This document shows, piece by piece, positions 27,469 through 36,714 of a DNA stretch of 64,000 nucleotides. Under the pieces are notes generated by a model. It saw only the letters and a program-made list of their open reading frames with translations, did not search any database and was not told the DNA's origin. A program made the translations under genes and the position numbers. The stretch's first letter is position 1. Each line of letters opens with the position of its first letter. Origin of the DNA: Bradyrhizobium sp. RD5-C2 (GTDB taxonomy: Bacteria; Pseudomonadota; Alphaproteobacteria; Rhizobiales; Xanthobacteraceae); contig NZ_BOVL01000021.1 in assembly GCF_019972155.1 (NCBI RefSeq), positions 1-64,000 of the forward strand. Direction: 5' to 3'.

Positions 27469-28881
27469 TCACCGCTCCCGGAGAGCATCCTGCCGGTAGC
27501 GCACGATCGGCGACAACAAATAGCTCATGATGCTGCGGGCGCCCGTCCTGATTTGGACGGTTACGGTCATTCCCGGCGAAAGATTGATCTCCTTGTCATC
27601 GACGACCATCTTGGTCCGGTCGATCGAGACATGCGCGACATAGACGGGTCCCGTCCCCTTGGGCTCGCTGCTTTCTTCCGGCGCGCCGCCATTGGGCTCG
27701 CGGGCTGAATCCCGTGACCGGTCGCGGGAGACGGAATCGGGCGAGACGCTGACGATCTTGCCGTGCAGCAGGCCGTAGCGCGTGAAGTTGAAGGTATCGA
27801 CCTTGATTTCGGCGTCCTGGCCGGGGTGCACGAAGCCGATATCGCGATTTGAAACCATCGCTTCGATTTCAAACAGATTGTCGCTGGGTACGACGACCGC
27901 GAGCGTCTGGGCGGCGGTTGCGACGCCGCCGACCGTGTGCACGGCCAGTTGCTGCACCACGCCATCGATGGGGGCGGCAAGTTTTTGAAGGCTGGTCCGG
28001 TGCTCGGCTTTGGACACTTCGTCCTTGAGGCTGCCGGCCTTCTGCGTCGCCTTGGCGAGATCATCGTACAGGCGGTGCCGGTATTCCGAGACTAGCTTGG
28101 CGCGCGTCTCTGCGAGCGCGGCGACGGCCGCGTTGGCCTCCTCGAGCTTGCTCCGTTGCACCAGGACGTCCTGCTGCATCCCGACGAGTTCCTGGAGTTC
28201 CTGCAAGTATTGCAGCTTTGAACCGTACTCCCTATCCGCCAGGTACTTGCGAACGCCGACCCGCTCCTGCAGGACCGGCAGTAGAGCTTCAATCTTGGCG
28301 ATGCTGGCGTCGATCGTTTTGGTCTCCGCGACCTTCTGCACCCGCTGCCGATCCAGTTCCGACAATTTGGCGCGCTGCTCGGAATCCTGACTGCGCAGGT
28401 ACTCCAGATGCATCTGGATCAACGCGGGCGGCGTGTCGGCCGGTGCGCCGTCAAGCGCGTCGGTGTTTCCGTCGAGCGCCGAACGGGCGCGTGAAATATC
28501 CAGCTGTGACGCGAGAAGATCGTTCTTCAGGTGCTGAAACTCCGCCTGATTGCTGGTCGGATCCAGCTCGATCAGAATCTCACCTGCCTTGACCCTTTGA
28601 CCGTCGCGGACGTGAATGGCCCGCACCACTCCGATCTCCAGCGGCTGAACCAGCTTGACACGGTCGCCCGGTACGATCTTTCCAGGTGCTGAGGCAACGA
28701 TGTCGATCTTGCCGAGAGCCGCCCACGCCACGGCGCAGCAGAACAGGGCAGCAAGCAGGACGGCGGTCAGCCTGGCGGTGGGAGATGGCGGCGTCTCGAC
28801 AATTTCGAGGGCGGCCGGCAGGAAGGCCAGCTCGTCCCGGGTTTTGCCCCCGACCGCAACCACTTCACGAGCCGACTTCAT
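27469..28881 (-). CDS. Type I secretion membrane fusion protein (HlyD family)
   Basis: The periplasmic adaptor of a type I secretion system, linking the ABC transporter to a TolC-type outer membrane channel. 470 residues. A short cytoplasmic N-terminus is followed by one membrane helix (about residues 36-55, LTAVLLAALFCCAVAWAAL), a lipoyl half (VRAIHVRDGQRVKAGEILIE), a long coiled coil (about 105-290), the second lipoyl half (APIDGVVQQLAVHTVGGV), and a beta-barrel C-terminus ending near RTGARSIMSYLLSPIV. The start codon overlaps the end of the HlyB gene by 17 bp, so they are translationally coupled. Confidence 0.93.
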   Translation of the reverse strand: MKSAREVVAVGGKTRDELAFLPAALEIVETPPSPTARLTAVLLAALFCCAVAWAALGKIDIVASAPGKIVPGDRVKLVQPLEIGVVRAIHVRDGQRVKAGEILIELDPTSNQAEFQHLKNDLLASQLDISRARSALDGNTDALDGAPADTPPALIQMHLEYLRSQDSEQRAKLSELDRQRVQKVAETKTIDASIAKIEALLPVLQERVGVRKYLADREYGSKLQYLQELQELVGMQQDVLVQRSKLEEANAAVAALAETRAKLVSEYRHRLYDDLAKATQKAGSLKDEVSKAEHRTSLQKLAAPIDGVVQQLAVHTVGGVATAAQTLAVVVPSDNLFEIEAMVSNRDIGFVHPGQDAEIKVDTFNFTRYGLLHGKIVSVSPDSVSRDRSRDSAREPNGGAPEESSEPKGTGPVYVAHVSIDRTKMVVDDKEINLSPGMTVTVQIRTGARSIMSYLLSPIVRYRQDALRER

Positions 28882-31006
28882 GGATCCCCGCCTGTATCCG
28901 GTACAGCGACGCGTATCTTCCGCCTGTGCTCAACAACTCCTCATGGGATCCCTGTTCGACGAGCCGGCCGCGATCAATGGTGATGATCCGATCGGTGCGC
29001 CTGACAGCGGATAGACGATGTGCAATGACAAAAACCGTTCGTCCCTTCACGATCCGGTTCATATTGTCCTGAATGACCCTTTCGCTTTCGTAGTCCAGCG
29101 AACTGGTCGCTTCGTCGAAGATCAGGATGCGGGGATCGGTGATAAGGGCCCGTGCGATCGCGATGCGTTGCCGCTGCCCGCCCGACAGACTGGAGCCGCG
29201 CTCGCCGACGACGGTGTCGTAGCCTTCCGGCAGTTCCAGAATGAATTCGTGAGCTCCCGCAAGCTGAGCCGCGGCGACCACTTTCTCCATCGGTGCGGCA
29301 GGATCGGCGAGCGCGATGTTTTCCCGTACGCTGCGATTGAACAACACGTTTTCCTGCAGGACGACGCCGACCTGGCGACGCAGCCACGCCGGATCGACCA
29401 TCGCAAGGTCAATCCCGTCGACAAGGACCCTGCCCTTCTCCGGAACGTAAAGGCGCTGAACGAGCTTCGTGAAAGTGCTCTTGCCCGAACCGGACGGGCC
29501 GACGATGCCGACGACCTGGCCGGCCGGAATGCTGATGTTGATGTCATGCAGCACTTCGGGTCCATCGACCCGATAGCGGAACGCCACGTGTTCAAGGGTG
29601 ACCTGCCCCTTGATGGGCGGCGGCACGGCGCGACCGGGGCTGAACGTCTGTTCGGCCGGCGTATTCAGGATGTCACCGAGCCGCGCGATCGAGAGCCTGG
29701 CCTGATGAAAGTCCTGCCAGAGCTGCGCCAGTCGCAGAACCGGCGCACTTACGCGTGACGAGAACATGTTGAAGGCGATCAGCTCGCCGACCGTGAGGCT
29801 GCCGTCGATCACCAGCTTGGCGCCGGCGTAAAGGATCACCGCGGTGACGAGCTTGCTGACGAACTGGACCGATTGGCTCGCTACATTGGCGAGGCTGAGC
29901 ACGCGGAAGCTCGCCGCAACGTATCCGGCAAGCTGCTCCTCCCAGCGGCGCTGCATCTGCGGTTCGAGCGCCATGGCCTTGATCGTCTCGACCCCGGTCA
30001 CGCTCTCGACGAGAAAGGACTGGTTTTCGGCCCCGCGCTCGAATTTGGTATCCAGCCGCTGACGGAACATCGGCGTCGCGCCGGCGGAGATGCCGACATA
30101 AAGCGGGAATGACCCAAGCACGATCCAGGTCAGGATCGGCGAGTAGACAAACATCACCGCGATGAACACGATGGTGAAGAACAGATCTATCACGACCGTC
30201 AGCGCGGAGCCGGTCAGGAAGTTGCGAATGTTCTCCAACTCGCGGACCCGCGCAACCGAGTCGCCGACCCGGCGCGCCTGGAAGTAGGCAATGGGCAGCC
30301 CGATGAGATGCCTAAACAAGCGGGCTCCCAGCTCGACATCGATCCGGTTGGTCACATGCGAGAACAGGTAGGTCCTCAATATCGCGAGGGCCGTTTCGAA
30401 AGCCGCGATGCCGATCAACCCCACGACGAGCACATCGAGTGTGCTGAGCGTGTGATTAACCAGGACCTTGTCGATCACCACCTGAAAGAACAGCGGCGAC
30501 ACCAGTGCGAACAGCTGCAAGAAGAACGAGGCGATCAACACCTCGACGAAATGATACCGATATTTGTGGATTGCCCCCAGAAACCACGACAGGTCAAAGC
30601 GGCGCGCAAGATTGACCAGTCCCGCCCGCCGGCTCACCAGGATCAGCTTGCCGGTCCACACCGCTTCCAGGTCGGCCCTCGTGATCAACTCCGGGCGCTC
30701 TGCCAGAGGCGATTGAACGAGGATCTTGTCGGCGCCCACCTTGGCGAGGATCAGATGGCCGCCGTCGCGCAACGGCGCGATGGCAGGAAGCGGGACCTTC
30801 TCGAGTCTCAGCCAGTTGGTGCTCAGCTCGCGCGCCTTGACGCCGGTCGAGCGCGCGTACCGCAGCATCTCCGGCGTTCCGAACGGGCCATTGCCGACTT
30901 GATGACGAATCTGGTCGACATCGGCCGGGAGGCCGTGAAAACGCAGCAGCATCGCGAGCGCAACTATCCCGCTGTCTGCTGTCGTGCCGCTCCGCGTTTC
31001 AATCAT
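28865..31006 (-). CDS. Type I secretion ABC transporter (HlyB family)
   Basis: 713 residues: an N-terminal C39-like domain (about 1-130), six transmembrane helices (about 155-440) and an ATPase domain with Walker A GPSGSGKS (about 511-518), signature LSGGQ and Walker B ILIFDEAT. In the C39-like domain the catalytic Cys is replaced (TTADSGIVALAMLL), as in HlyB, so it should bind rather than cleave substrates; there is no double-Gly leader processing. The ATG at 31006 gives the expected N-terminus; an upstream in-frame extension has no domain. The likely substrates are the adhesin, the adjacent metalloprotease and perhaps the GH16 glycanase. No TolC gene is present in the window. Confidence 0.94.
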   Translation of the reverse strand: MIETRSGTTADSGIVALAMLLRFHGLPADVDQIRHQVGNGPFGTPEMLRYARSTGVKARELSTNWLRLEKVPLPAIAPLRDGGHLILAKVGADKILVQSPLAERPELITRADLEAVWTGKLILVSRRAGLVNLARRFDLSWFLGAIHKYRYHFVEVLIASFFLQLFALVSPLFFQVVIDKVLVNHTLSTLDVLVVGLIGIAAFETALAILRTYLFSHVTNRIDVELGARLFRHLIGLPIAYFQARRVGDSVARVRELENIRNFLTGSALTVVIDLFFTIVFIAVMFVYSPILTWIVLGSFPLYVGISAGATPMFRQRLDTKFERGAENQSFLVESVTGVETIKAMALEPQMQRRWEEQLAGYVAASFRVLSLANVASQSVQFVSKLVTAVILYAGAKLVIDGSLTVGELIAFNMFSSRVSAPVLRLAQLWQDFHQARLSIARLGDILNTPAEQTFSPGRAVPPPIKGQVTLEHVAFRYRVDGPEVLHDINISIPAGQVVGIVGPSGSGKSTFTKLVQRLYVPEKGRVLVDGIDLAMVDPAWLRRQVGVVLQENVLFNRSVRENIALADPAAPMEKVVAAAQLAGAHEFILELPEGYDTVVGERGSSLSGGQRQRIAIARALITDPRILIFDEATSSLDYESERVIQDNMNRIVKGRTVFVIAHRLSAVRRTDRIITIDRGRLVEQGSHEELLSTGGRYASLYRIQAGIHEVGS

Positions 31007-31603
31007 CTCGCGATTTAATCTGCTCAGTAGCTGAAAATAACTGCAGTCGAAGGTGGGCCGAGATTGCCGTGAGCCCGCCCCGCCCCTGCTCGTCGGCCTC
31101 GCCGTCAGCGCACACTGACTATTCGTAACGAAACGACAGAGCAGCAAGTGAATATGACGGGCAGAGTACTATGGCTCTTCGGCGAGATGCAATTGGCGTT
31201 ATCACCGGCCATACCGAATTCGCGAGCAACATCATGCCGATCCTGGAGTCCATCGGGGAACCGCTCGGAAAGCCGAACCAGGCTCCGTAGTCTTACGGAT
31301 CGCGGCACCCGGCATGGCCGTCACCGGGGTCACGGGGATGATCGCGTCGGCCTTATCGCTTATAAGGTCATGCCCTTCCGATCTTGCCGCATGCAAAGAA
31401 TGGCCGGACTCTGTGTGATGCCCCAAGGTGACGCCCCAACATGACGCCCCAAGCAGATCGCGCCAGAGGCCCTGGACATGAACAGCCTCACGTGCCGCCT
31501 TGTCCGGGGCCGGCCATTTGGCGTCTATTAACTACCCGGTGACTGGTCCGCATGAATATTGTCTATTATTTCTACGCTACCATAGATTGAAAGCTCGACC
31601 AAG
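31007..31603. other. Intergenic region between hlyB-like and metalloprotease genes
   Basis: 597 bp between two divergent genes. No convincing coding region is present. It holds three 13-bp direct repeats at 31414-31452 and an AT-rich stretch (31520-31600) directly upstream of the metalloprotease. It should carry promoters for both divergent genes. Confidence 0.6.
31414..31452. repeat. Three tandem 13-bp repeats
   Basis: Three adjacent units: TGTGATGCCCCAA (31414-31426), GGTGACGCCCCAA (31427-31439) and CATGACGCCCCAA (31440-31452). Each shares TGAYGCCCCAA. They lie about 150 bp upstream of the metalloprotease start and could be regulator sites or simple slippage products. Confidence 0.7.
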
Positions 31604-34600
31604 ATGACTTGGAATTATTCCGTAACATTAAACGATTCATCGAACGTAGGCGGATCTGCCGACACGTCTCTTGTTTACGATCTCGAGCAGGCCCTCAATA
31701 TTTGGCAGCGATATATCCTGGGCGTTGGCACCATGGTGGTGTCACTCAACATCCTGCCCACCTCCGTCGGCCGTGCCGACGGCGGGCCCACCTCCAGCTA
31801 CTTGGTGGGCACGAATGGCGGGCTCGCGGTGTATGAGCCGTCAAGCCAGTACGAGCTGACCACGGGGCAGCACGTCCCTGGAACGACAAGCGACATCACC
31901 ATCAACATCGATCCCGGCTACTTCCAGTACATCGACCTCGACTATGGCCTGAGCTGGTCCAGTCAGGTGCCTGGGAACGTGATCAATCCGATCAACGTTT
32001 TTCTGCACGAGCTCATGCACGGCTTCGGCATGACGGGCTGGTACAGCCAGAGCGGACAGTTGGCCGGCGCCTACGAATCCACGTTCGACAACCTGATTCA
32101 AAAGACCGCAACCGGCGCCTACTTTGTCGGCGCCAATGCCGAGGCCGCCTACGGCGGCCCGGTGCCCCTGACCACAGACAGCACGACCCAGAACTATTAC
32201 CATTTCGGCAACCAGCAATCCGACCTCTACGCCACCCCGTCGACCGTCAAGGACCCGCTCACGCTGGACCTGATGAACGGGATCGTTTTCTACCCCAATT
32301 ACCAGTACGCGATCTCCAACCTCGACATCGGAGTTCTGAAGGACCTCGGATACAGCATCCGGACGACACCGGTCGTTACCGCCAGCGATCAGTCCGCCGC
32401 CCGAAATCAGGTCTATGCGGCCTCATCGTTGTTCTCGGTGAACATGGCCGCGGGCGATTCCATCACCGAATATTCCTTCTGGGACACCAACGGCAACGGT
32501 CACTGGACGGTGGGAGGAACAGTCCAGGGCACCAACACCGAGATCGACATCAGCGCGTCGCAACTGGCCCAAGCGAGTTACCAGGCTGGACCTGGTTCGG
32601 ACACGCTGTGGGTGAGAGCCTTCGACGGCTATTTTTGGAGCGACTGGAAATCCTTCGTGATTTCGCCGGCTGATCATGCACCCGTGGTCACGGCAGCCAA
32701 CGTGACCGGTTCGCATGGGCAGCTCTCGGTGGCTGAATCCTCGCTGTTCTCCGCGAGTGACGCGGATGGCGACACCATCACCCAATATGCATTCTGGGAC
32801 ACCGAGGGCCACGGGCACTGGGCGATCAACGGTGTAGCCCAAGCCACCAACGCCGAGATCGACGTCTCGGCCGCCAACCTTCCGCAAGTGAGCTATCTAT
32901 TCGGTGCGGCGCCGGACACGCTCTGGGTGCGGGCCTATGATGGATATCTCTGGGGAGCATGGGTCCCGTTCACGGCCACGCCAGGTCTGGATCACGCTCC
33001 CGTTGCTTCTGCTTCCAGCTTCACGGCAGCCCACGGGCAAACGTCGGTCGCGGCTTCGAGCCTGTTCACGGTCAGCGATGCCGACAACGATACGATCACC
33101 CAATACGCACTGTGGGACAGCAACGGCAACGGCGCATGGGTGGTGAATGGTGCCGTTCAGGCCACCAATGCCGAAATCGACCTCACTCCTGCGCAGCTTG
33201 CCCACACGAGCTACCAATTTGGCTCGGCTCCGGACCAGCTCTGGGTCAGGGCTTACGATGGCACGCTGTGGGGAGCATGGGTGCCGTTCACGGCCACCCC
33301 GGGTCCGGATCATGCGCCGGTGGTCAGCGCGACCGACGTGTCCGCAACCCACGGCCAGGATATCGCCGCATCCAGCCTCTTCAGCGTGAGCGACGCCGAT
33401 GGCGACACGATCACCGCCTACCAGGTTTGGGATTCAACGAGCGATCCAGCCAGCGGTCACTGGGTGGTCGGCGGAGTGGCGCAGGCCACTAACATCGCCA
33501 TCGATGTTACGCCTGCTCAATTGGCGAGCACCTCGTTTCAGTCGGGCTCCGGCTCGGATGATCTGTGGGTGCGAGCCAATGACGGCACGACATGGGGAGC
33601 CTGGAAGGAATTCCACGTCAACGCGCCGATCGACCACGCGCCCGTGGTGAGCGCGTCGGACGTAACCGCAACGCACGGCCAGGACATCGCCGCCTCGAGC
33701 CTGTTCACGGTCAGCGATGCCGACAACGATACGATCGCCAACTATCAGTTCTGGGACTCGACCGCCGATCCTGCCAGCGGGCATTTTGTTGTGGCCGGCG
33801 TGACACAGCCCGCGGGCCAGAGCATCGATGTGAGCGCGGCCCAATTAGCCAGCACATCGTTCCAGAGCGGTTCGGGCTCCGACGATCTCTGGGTGCGCGC
33901 CTTCGATGGCTTGATGTGGAGCAGCTGGAAGGAGTTTCACGTCAACGCGCCGGCCGACAATCTTCCGATCGTGTCGGCCGCCGACTTTTCAGCGAACCAC
34001 GGCCAGGATATCGCGGCCTCTGCGCTGTTCTCGACCGCCGACGCGGATGGAGACACCATCACGAACTATCAGCTGTGGGATTCAACGTCTGATCCCGACA
34101 GCGGGCACTGGGTGGTCGCCGGAGTAGCTCAGGGCACCAATGTCGCAATCGATGTGACTGCTGCCCAGCTCTCGAACACGAGCTTTCAGAGCGGCTCCGG
34201 TTCAGACGATCTCTGGGCGAGGGCTTACGACGGCTTCGCCTGGGGGCCGTGGAAGGAATTTCACGTCAACGCACCGATCGACCATGCTCCGGTCGTCTCG
34301 GCATCCGACTTCCACGCGACCGCCAACCAGAGCGTGGCCGCATCGAGCCTGTTCTCGGTCACGGATGCCGACGGGGACAGCATCCCCCAATATCAAGTCT
34401 GGGATTCGACGCCGTCGGCAAGCAGCGGCCATTGGAGCATCGGCGGGACGGCGCAGCCGGTCAACACCGCAATCAACGTCAGCGCGGCGCAACTCGCCAG
34501 CACGACTTTCGATGGCGGCACCGTATCTGACGACCTCTGGGTTCGCGCCAACGACGGTATGATCTGGAGCGCCTGGCAGGAATTTCATTTCATCGTCTAG
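31604..34600 (+). CDS. Secreted HExxH metalloprotease with seven W-rich repeats
   Basis: 998 residues. The first 250 form a zinc-metalloprotease-like domain with FLHELMHGFGM; H135, E136 and H139 fit HExxH, but the third metzincin ligand expected at residue 145 is Gly, so the third ligand is unknown. Residues 254-998 are seven tandem W-rich repeats (about 103 residues) of the same family as the adhesin's. There is no Sec signal peptide. The C-terminus ends in a hydrophobic tail (FHFIV), like the last residues of type I-secreted proteases. It is divergent from HlyB across 597 bp. Inference: a type I-exported protease that binds or processes the same surface structure as the adhesin. Confidence 0.78.
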   Translation: MTWNYSVTLNDSSNVGGSADTSLVYDLEQALNIWQRYILGVGTMVVSLNILPTSVGRADGGPTSSYLVGTNGGLAVYEPSSQYELTTGQHVPGTTSDITINIDPGYFQYIDLDYGLSWSSQVPGNVINPINVFLHELMHGFGMTGWYSQSGQLAGAYESTFDNLIQKTATGAYFVGANAEAAYGGPVPLTTDSTTQNYYHFGNQQSDLYATPSTVKDPLTLDLMNGIVFYPNYQYAISNLDIGVLKDLGYSIRTTPVVTASDQSAARNQVYAASSLFSVNMAAGDSITEYSFWDTNGNGHWTVGGTVQGTNTEIDISASQLAQASYQAGPGSDTLWVRAFDGYFWSDWKSFVISPADHAPVVTAANVTGSHGQLSVAESSLFSASDADGDTITQYAFWDTEGHGHWAINGVAQATNAEIDVSAANLPQVSYLFGAAPDTLWVRAYDGYLWGAWVPFTATPGLDHAPVASASSFTAAHGQTSVAASSLFTVSDADNDTITQYALWDSNGNGAWVVNGAVQATNAEIDLTPAQLAHTSYQFGSAPDQLWVRAYDGTLWGAWVPFTATPGPDHAPVVSATDVSATHGQDIAASSLFSVSDADGDTITAYQVWDSTSDPASGHWVVGGVAQATNIAIDVTPAQLASTSFQSGSGSDDLWVRANDGTTWGAWKEFHVNAPIDHAPVVSASDVTATHGQDIAASSLFTVSDADNDTIANYQFWDSTADPASGHFVVAGVTQPAGQSIDVSAAQLASTSFQSGSGSDDLWVRAFDGLMWSSWKEFHVNAPADNLPIVSAADFSANHGQDIAASALFSTADADGDTITNYQLWDSTSDPDSGHWVVAGVAQGTNVAIDVTAAQLSNTSFQSGSGSDDLWARAYDGFAWGPWKEFHVNAPIDHAPVVSASDFHATANQSVAASSLFSVTDADGDSIPQYQVWDSTPSASSGHWSIGGTAQPVNTAINVSAAQLASTTFDGGTVSDDLWVRANDGMIWSAWQEFHFIV
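32363..34597 (+). repeat. Seven tandem W-rich repeats in the metalloprotease
   Basis: Seven direct repeats of roughly 309-330 bp. Each encodes a DHAPVVSASDV-like start, HGQ, AASSLFSVSDADGDTI, then a tryptophan-rich core (WDS, GHWVVGG) and DLWVRANDG..W..W. They are more divergent from each other in DNA than the adhesin copies. Confidence 0.88.
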
Positions 34601-34728
34601 GAAGCGGCCCGGGTTGCAGGAAGGCCACGATCCGCCCCTAGATGTCTGGTCCCGGAGTGTGGGATATGGCGGGAAGATCCACGATCCCGCCAAGGGGCAA
34701 CACGTCCGGGCAGATAGAAACGGCTTGC

Positions 34729-35856
34729 ATGAATAAGCGCGATCTCGAGCAGGTATCTGGGCAGGCCGGCGACGCTCCTATGCCTGAAGTTGAGTTTGCG
34801 CTGGTCCTGTCTCGGATCATCACGTCGGTCAGTACCGATCAGGATAGTTTGCGCCAGACGGTTTACGACCTGGCGCGGTACAAGCTGAGCGAACAGCTGC
34901 TTTCTACAGGGATGCCTGCCGACGAGGAGGCGAAGGCCAGGAAGGCGCTGGAAGCGGCCATCCATGGCGTCGAGAGCTTTTCGAGGAATAATGACAAGCA
35001 GCTGCCGGTTCCTCTGGGCGCGGCGCCTTTGCCCTTGGCGATTTCGGACTCCGCGATGGTGTACGCGAAGGACGCCACCCAAACGATATGGTCCGACCCC
35101 GAGCCTCACGCACTTGGCCGTTCTGCTTCCAGGCGCAAAGCGCGAACCGGGTCCCTTGCAGTGATCGGTGTGGTACTGGCCGTCCTCGTGCCCATGATCG
35201 GCGGCTTGCTTGCGGTCGTCTACCGCGACGATATCGCGCACATCGGAAGGTCACAGCTCAACAAGACTGCCACTGTGGCTCCCCCCAAGCCTCCAGACGC
35301 TGTCGCCGTGGCCGAGCCAGCGAAGCCCTCGCGGCTGTTGCCCTCGGATTTTGGCGTCTATGCATTGAGCGAGAACAAGCTTTTCGAATTGAATCCATTG
35401 CCGAACAAGGCCCAGGACGCGCGGGTCGCGATTTCGCCGACAATGGGAATCACCAAGCAGCCCGTTCTTCGCGACGGTAATCTCAAGTTCATCGTCTATC
35501 GGCGTGAGGCGGCCTTGAATATTCCGGAGCGCGCCGAAATCCGGATCATTGCGAAGGTCGCCCACTCCATTTCCTACGACGCGGTCGGCAAGCCGATCAC
35601 GACAGCCGACGAAGGGTGGTACATTCGGAACATTTCATTTCCCTATCGCGTCTCGCCGATCAAAGAGAATGCCGAGATGTACGAGATTCAGCCGGAAAGT
35701 GGCGGGGCCGCTCTGTCTCCAGGCCGTTATGGCCTGGTCGTCAAGGGACAGCTTTATGATTTTATCGTTGGCGGCGACGTCAAGGATCCGCGCCATTGCC
35801 TGGAACGGCTAACGGCGGCGAACGGAACCTTCGTTTCCGAATGCCGTCAGCACTGA
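34729..35856 (+). CDS. Unknown single-pass membrane protein
   Basis: 375 residues. About 130 N-terminal cytoplasmic residues with helical character (VEFALVLSRIITSVSTDQDS near 20) precede one membrane helix at about 140-162 (LAVIGVVLAVLVPMIGGLLA). A periplasmic part of about 200 residues follows, containing YRREAALNIPERAEIRIIAKV and ending with two Cys near 358 and 371 that could pair. I recognise no family. The ATG at 34729 is preferred over an upstream in-frame start because the extra residues look unstructured and Pro-rich. It follows the metalloprotease by 128 bp on the same strand, so it may belong with the secretion locus. Confidence 0.75.
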   Translation: MNKRDLEQVSGQAGDAPMPEVEFALVLSRIITSVSTDQDSLRQTVYDLARYKLSEQLLSTGMPADEEAKARKALEAAIHGVESFSRNNDKQLPVPLGAAPLPLAISDSAMVYAKDATQTIWSDPEPHALGRSASRRKARTGSLAVIGVVLAVLVPMIGGLLAVVYRDDIAHIGRSQLNKTATVAPPKPPDAVAVAEPAKPSRLLPSDFGVYALSENKLFELNPLPNKAQDARVAISPTMGITKQPVLRDGNLKFIVYRREAALNIPERAEIRIIAKVAHSISYDAVGKPITTADEGWYIRNISFPYRVSPIKENAEMYEIQPESGGAALSPGRYGLVVKGQLYDFIVGGDVKDPRHCLERLTAANGTFVSECRQH

Positions 35857-35976
35857 CTAGCGCTTTCACCGCGGTTCACGAAACTCATTGTCCGCATTCA
35901 GGCTCCGAAGAACCCGAGCTACCGGGCATCGCTCCGTGATCGCGGCATGTTGTCTGCGCGGAATGAGACTCTCTGC

Positions 35977-36714
35977 TCAGAGAAAGCCCATCCGGCCGCC
36001 TTCGATCCACATACAGGTCAGCTGCCCCGTGGCGTAGGCGCCGGTATCGATGTTGATACGGTTCGGTCGAATTTCGGGGGTGCGGACCGGGGTGTGTCCA
36101 TGGATGACGAGCCGCTCGAACAACCCGTCATGCAGCAGAAAATCGTCGCGTATCCAGCACAGATCCGTCAGCGATTGCTTGCTCAGCGGTACGCCGGGTC
36201 GAACCCCTGCATGCACAAAGAACACGTCATCGAAAGCGAAGCAGGGTCTCAAGTTTCGAATGAAATTCAGGTGTGAGACGGGCAGCGCTTCGGCGAACTC
36301 TGCCGCCAGCCGCGACTGGTCGGCCGGGCTCGGGTTGCGCGGTGGGCGGATGCCATAGGATATCAGGGTCTCCAGGCCGCCGACGGAAAGCCATGTCGGC
36401 AGGACCGTCGGATCCTGGATGAAATCCGTCAGGATCGTTTCGTGGTTGCCCAAGATGAAGACGGTATCGCAGGTCCCCTCGAGTGCCATCAGGTAGTCCA
36501 ACACCTCCCGCGAATGCGGACCACGATCGACATGGTCGCCCAGGAACACCCGGACAGAGCGCCAACAGGGCCTTCTCTTCAAGTCGGTCTCGATCCTGGC
36601 GTTAACCTTCTCAAGCAGATCCAGCCGTCCGTGGATGTCTCCGACCGCGTAGAAGCGCAGCTGTGGGGAAGTGAGGAAGCCAGACGGCAGCGGTTGACCG
36701 GGCTGAGCCTGCAT
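35977..36714 (-). CDS. Metallophosphoesterase, PPP-type Ser/Thr phosphatase-like
   Basis: 245 residues with the complete calcineurin-like metal site: GDIHGR near residue 25, GDHVDRG near 59, GNHE near 90, HAGVRPG near 166 and HGHTPV near 203. These supply the ligands of a dinuclear metal centre. The short length and order match bacterial PPP-like phosphatases that act on phosphoproteins or small phosphoesters. No signal peptide is seen. It is transcribed alone, toward the unknown membrane protein gene. A link to the nearby tyrosine autokinase is conceivable but unsupported, since this family acts mainly on Ser/Thr or nucleotides. Confidence 0.88.
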   Translation of the reverse strand: MQAQPGQPLPSGFLTSPQLRFYAVGDIHGRLDLLEKVNARIETDLKRRPCWRSVRVFLGDHVDRGPHSREVLDYLMALEGTCDTVFILGNHETILTDFIQDPTVLPTWLSVGGLETLISYGIRPPRNPSPADQSRLAAEFAEALPVSHLNFIRNLRPCFAFDDVFFVHAGVRPGVPLSKQSLTDLCWIRDDFLLHDGLFERLVIHGHTPVRTPEIRPNRINIDTGAYATGQLTCMWIEGGRMGFL

